From: an uncultured Chitinophagaceae bacterium | Lineage (GTDB): Bacteria; Bacteroidota; Bacteroidia; Chitinophagales; Chitinophagaceae | NCBI GenBank assembly: GCA_937981995.1 | Contig: CALJNC010000041.1 | Location: 1 to 55,424, forward strand | Length of the DNA: 55,424 nt | Direction: 5' to 3' | In this document: one piece after another, positions 53,109-55,424 of the stretch | Numbering within the stretch: the first letter of the stretch is position 1 | Layout: each line of letters begins with the position of its first letter | Translations under genes and position numbers: made by a program | The notes under the pieces: generated by a model | The model's database searches: none | Seen by the model: only the letters and a program-made list of their open reading frames with translations | What the model was told of the DNA's origin: nothing

Positions 53109-53876
53109 ATGGCAAATCCTTTATTAGATAGGTTGAAAGTAATGATTCTAGGACGTCGTCCGAATAATACCATCTTCTCATTCAACTATCATAATATCAA
53201 ACCCGTTGTTCAATTTTTGACAGGCTTTATTAGTCAAAATAAATTGGAAGGTAAAGTTCTTTTGGATGTTGGTGCAGGGCAATCACCTTACTATGAATTG
53301 TTTAAGGATAAAGTAGGGGAATACATTGCTACAGATTTAGAAGGTTTGTTGCCTGAAAATGAAACGCGCCCTATAAAACAGATTACAGGTGCAGCTGAAA
53401 ATTTATTGCTAGAAGATAATAGCGTGGATGTAGTAATGTCTAATCAAGTATTAGAACATGTACTAGATGAAAGAAAATCCGTTGCCGAAGCTTTTCGTGT
53501 ATTAAAACCTGGAGGTTATTTTATTGGCTCAGTGCCGCATATTAGCCCCATTCATTTGGAACCTTATGACTTTAGACGTTTTACTGAATATGGCTTGAAA
53601 CAATTATTAGAAAATAACAATTTTGAAGTAAAAGTTATAGAAGGAAATGGCGGTGTACGAAAAGCGATTGCACTTACATTGACAATGGATTGGTTTTTAA
53701 GTAAACATGAAAACGGAGAGCCGCAAAAGTTTAATGGAATAAAGCAATTGTTGCTGTTTCCTGTAGTTGGATTTATTAATATAAAAGCAGGTATATTAGA
53801 TTCCATTTTTGTAGATAAAAAACGAAGCCCTTCAAATTATTGTTGGATTGCTTATAAAAAAGAGAGCGCACTATGA
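53109..53876 (+). CDS. Class I SAM methyltransferase of the polysaccharide locus
   Basis: A 255-residue methyltransferase with motif I VLLDVGAGQSPYYELF, acidic EYIATDLEG, VDVVMSNQVLEHVLDE and RVLKPGGYFIGSVPH, all typical of small-molecule or sugar methyltransferases (Methyltransf_11). The N-terminal MANPLLDRLKVMILGRRPNNTI is a short basic lead. The ATG at 53109 follows the promoter box. The radical SAM gene overlaps by four bases (ATGA). Substrate unknown, presumably a sugar of the surface glycan. Confidence 0.88.
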   Translation: MANPLLDRLKVMILGRRPNNTIFSFNYHNIKPVVQFLTGFISQNKLEGKVLLDVGAGQSPYYELFKDKVGEYIATDLEGLLPENETRPIKQITGAAENLLLEDNSVDVVMSNQVLEHVLDERKSVAEAFRVLKPGGYFIGSVPHISPIHLEPYDFRRFTEYGLKQLLENNNFEVKVIEGNGGVRKAIALTLTMDWFLSKHENGEPQKFNGIKQLLLFPVVGFINIKAGILDSIFVDKKRSPSNYCWIAYKKESAL

Positions 53877-55018
53877 TATTTAAAATGTTTAATTATCGCC
53901 CTTCCTTTATGGAGTTTTTAAAAGATGCCAAATATGTGGCTTTTTCTAAAAGTTCAAAAGTATCAGGTGCAAAAAAGAAATTTCCTAAAGTATTACAATT
54001 GCCTATTACGTATAACTGTAATTCTAAATGTGTGATGTGTAACATTTGGCAAATGGATTACTCAAATGAATTTTCGTTAGAAGAATTTGGCACTTTTTTA
54101 AAGGATCCTGTTTTTAGTAAAATTCAGCATGTAGGTATTAATGGAGGGGAACCAACCTTGATAAAAGGCTTAGTTGATTATGCTGAATTGATATTGCAAT
54201 TACCTTCTTTAAAAACCCTCAACATAATTACACACGGATTTAATAAAAAACAATTGTTTCCTATTTTAGAAGAGATTTATGCTAAGGCTAAAGCAAAAGG
54301 AATTCAATTCCATTTGTCCATTTCATTAGATGGGTATGAGAATATTCATAATACGGTGCGGGGCTTAAAAGTGTTTAGTATTATAGATCAAAACATTAAA
54401 AAAATCCAAGACGACATGGGTAGCTATTGTGACTCCATGAATTTGGGTTGTACAGTTATAAAACAAAACGTAAACCATTTAATTGAATTAGATGAATACG
54501 TAAAAACTGCATATAAAATCCCGATTAAATACAGGTTGGGAATAGAAAACAAACGTATTGAAAGTCATTTATTAAAAGATCAATACAGCCTTTTGCCTGA
54601 CCCTTCAGTGCAAACGGCTAAGGAATTCTTTTACAGTAGATATCTTTTAGCGCAAACTTTAAAAGATAAGTTTAAATACTTTGCAATATTTTATTTCATG
54701 AATGCTAAGAAACGGAAACGATTGTTAGGTTGTGACTGGAAAGATCAAGGAATTACTATGGACTCAAGAGGTGAGATTTATTATTGCGCAGTGCAAAGTG
54801 ATAAAATTGGAGGTTTAAGAGAAGAGGCCGGAGATAAAGCGTTCTTTAGTGAAAAAAATATTGACTATAGAAAGTCTATCATAGAAAAAGATTGTGATAA
54901 TTGTATACATGATTATCATGGCAAGCCCGAACGGGCTAACATTTTTATCATGTTAAAAGACTTAGTGCAGGACAAACTCTATTGGGTAAATTATAGATTT
55001 AAAATCAACTTATTTTAA
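53873..55018 (+). CDS. Radical SAM/SPASM-like protein of the polysaccharide locus
   Basis: A 381-residue radical SAM enzyme. The cluster motif is Cys49-x3-Cys53-x2-Cys56 (TYNCNSKCVMCNIWQ), with the GGEPTL strand HVGINGGEPTL for SAM. The C-terminal CDWKDQGITMDSRGEIYYCAVQSDKIGGL and CDNCIHDY give extra cysteines for a SPASM or twitch-type cluster. Such enzymes in glycan clusters carry out C-methylation, epimerisation or dehydration, and the reaction is unknown here. It overlaps the methyltransferase by 4 bases, and the pyruvyltransferase starts at the last base of its stop. Confidence 0.88.
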   Translation: MIFKMFNYRPSFMEFLKDAKYVAFSKSSKVSGAKKKFPKVLQLPITYNCNSKCVMCNIWQMDYSNEFSLEEFGTFLKDPVFSKIQHVGINGGEPTLIKGLVDYAELILQLPSLKTLNIITHGFNKKQLFPILEEIYAKAKAKGIQFHLSISLDGYENIHNTVRGLKVFSIIDQNIKKIQDDMGSYCDSMNLGCTVIKQNVNHLIELDEYVKTAYKIPIKYRLGIENKRIESHLLKDQYSLLPDPSVQTAKEFFYSRYLLAQTLKDKFKYFAIFYFMNAKKRKRLLGCDWKDQGITMDSRGEIYYCAVQSDKIGGLREEAGDKAFFSEKNIDYRKSIIEKDCDNCIHDYHGKPERANIFIMLKDLVQDKLYWVNYRFKINLF

Positions 55019-55424
55019 TGAAGGTAACAGTCATAGGATGGTATGGTACTGAAACCATAGGCGACAGAGCAATACTTGCAGGTATTTTTAGCCTGTTGGC
55101 AAAGTCATTGCCTTCATTCTCTGTTAAGCTAGGGAGTTTGTTTCCTTTTTATTCTGAGCGCATGCTAGCAGAAGACTTACCATTTTATACTCAGATTTGT
55201 TCTCGGATACTTGGTATAGAGATTTTTAATTCTAAAAGAAAAAAGGAGTTAAATAAAGCAATTGAAGAGTCTGATGTACTTGTGATGGGTGGAGGTCCTT
55301 TAATGCATATCAATGATATGTTTATGGTTGATTATGCTTTTGCAAGGGCAAAAAAACTAGGCAAAAAAACAATTGTTTTTGGTTGTGGTATTGGGCCAAT
55401 TAATAAACGTAAAATTCATAAGCC
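55018..55424 (+). CDS. Polysaccharide pyruvyltransferase family protein (partial)
   Basis: Begins at the ATG at 55018, overlapping the radical SAM stop by one base (TAATG). The first 135 codons read MKVTVIGWYGTETIGDRAIL, then EESDVLVMGGGPLMHINDMF and KKTIVFGCGIGPIN, the CsaB/WcaK-type N-terminal half with the GWYG.ETIGD nucleotide loop. Family members transfer pyruvate from PEP to sugar hydroxyls, or polymerise. It runs off the window at 55424, so only the N-terminal half is visible. Confidence 0.85.
   Translation, partial: MKVTVIGWYGTETIGDRAILAGIFSLLAKSLPSFSVKLGSLFPFYSERMLAEDLPFYTQICSRILGIEIFNSKRKKELNKAIEESDVLVMGGGPLMHINDMFMVDYAFARAKKLGKKTIVFGCGIGPINKRKIHK

Noticed and set aside
1-55424. 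CRISPR array, tRNA, rRNA or insertion sequences
   Set aside because: No spaced direct repeats of 24-40 bases, no cloverleaf or conserved tRNA T-loop, and no transposase gene was found. The repeats seen are short palindromes.

Overview
The window reads as an AT-rich, densely coding chromosome segment of a free-living member of the Bacteroidetes (Bacteroidota). Evidence: a M43 metalloprotease and a second exported protein both end in type IX secretion (Por) sorting domains; many genes are preceded by a TAnnTTTG -7 box, the promoter element of this phylum; lipoproteins have SC/AC lipoboxes; and several families are largely Bacteroidetes-restricted (IPExxxVDY, DUF5522, the permease-less GldA-like ATPase, DAHP synthase with a C-terminal chorismate mutase). 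Futalosine-pathway menaquinone genes (mqnB, mqnD) argue against the Flavobacteriaceae proper, which mostly use the classical route. Two photolyase-like proteins and a radical-SAM repair pair suggest a sunlit habitat. No rRNA, tRNA, CRISPR array, insertion sequence or prophage was seen.

Layout. 1-5.7 kb: partial drug/metabolite exporter, haem-binding protein, ribosome hibernation factor, then a photolyase facing a radical-SAM/TIGR03915 DNA repair pair. 5.7-9.0 kb: redox operon msrA, selO and a hydrolase-OsmC fusion. 9-14 kb: PhnA-like zinc protein, small methyltransferase, nitrilase, recX, uvrD/pcrA. 14-18 kb: purK-purE and a MutS2 that lacks the Smr nuclease domain. 18-20.4 kb: lipoprotein, secreted metalloprotease, VOC protein. 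20.4-24.2 kb: the least ordinary part, with palindromic repeats, a CIA30-like protein, a PIN-like gene interrupted at a run of ten A, a dGTPase and a candidate structured RNA. 24.2-27.6 kb: an FMN-dependent 2-hydroxy-acid oxidase, lipoprotein, TIGR03643 protein and a photolyase-like FAD protein with unusual domain order. 27.6-31 kb: Fur/Zur regulator, lipoprotein and TonB-dependent receptor, a probable metal uptake operon. 31-34 kb: acetyltransferase, mqnD, mqnB, queD-like, folE, lolA. 34.6-41 kb: DAHP synthase/chorismate mutase, sterol-desaturase-like protein, hutI, aroC, thioredoxin-like lipoprotein, rhomboid, ABC ATPase. 41-47.3 kb: haem protein, purC, second desaturase, frr, a T9SS cargo protein, then the overlapping run trmB, DUF5522, alkyltransferase-like protein, IPExxxVDY. 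47.3 kb to the end: a surface polysaccharide locus (fcl, gmd, Wzx-like flippase, acyltransferase, PhyH dioxygenase, methyltransferase, radical SAM/SPASM protein, pyruvyltransferase) that runs off the right edge.

The best candidate for something new is the dGTPase plus PIN-like pair at 21.4-23.8 kb. The PIN-like gene is broken by one base in an A10 tract, so it is either phase-variable, decaying, or an assembly error. It sits among extragenic palindromes and beside a structured-RNA candidate. dGTPases are known to act in phage defence by removing dGTP, so a switchable nuclease partner would be notable, but this link is an inference.
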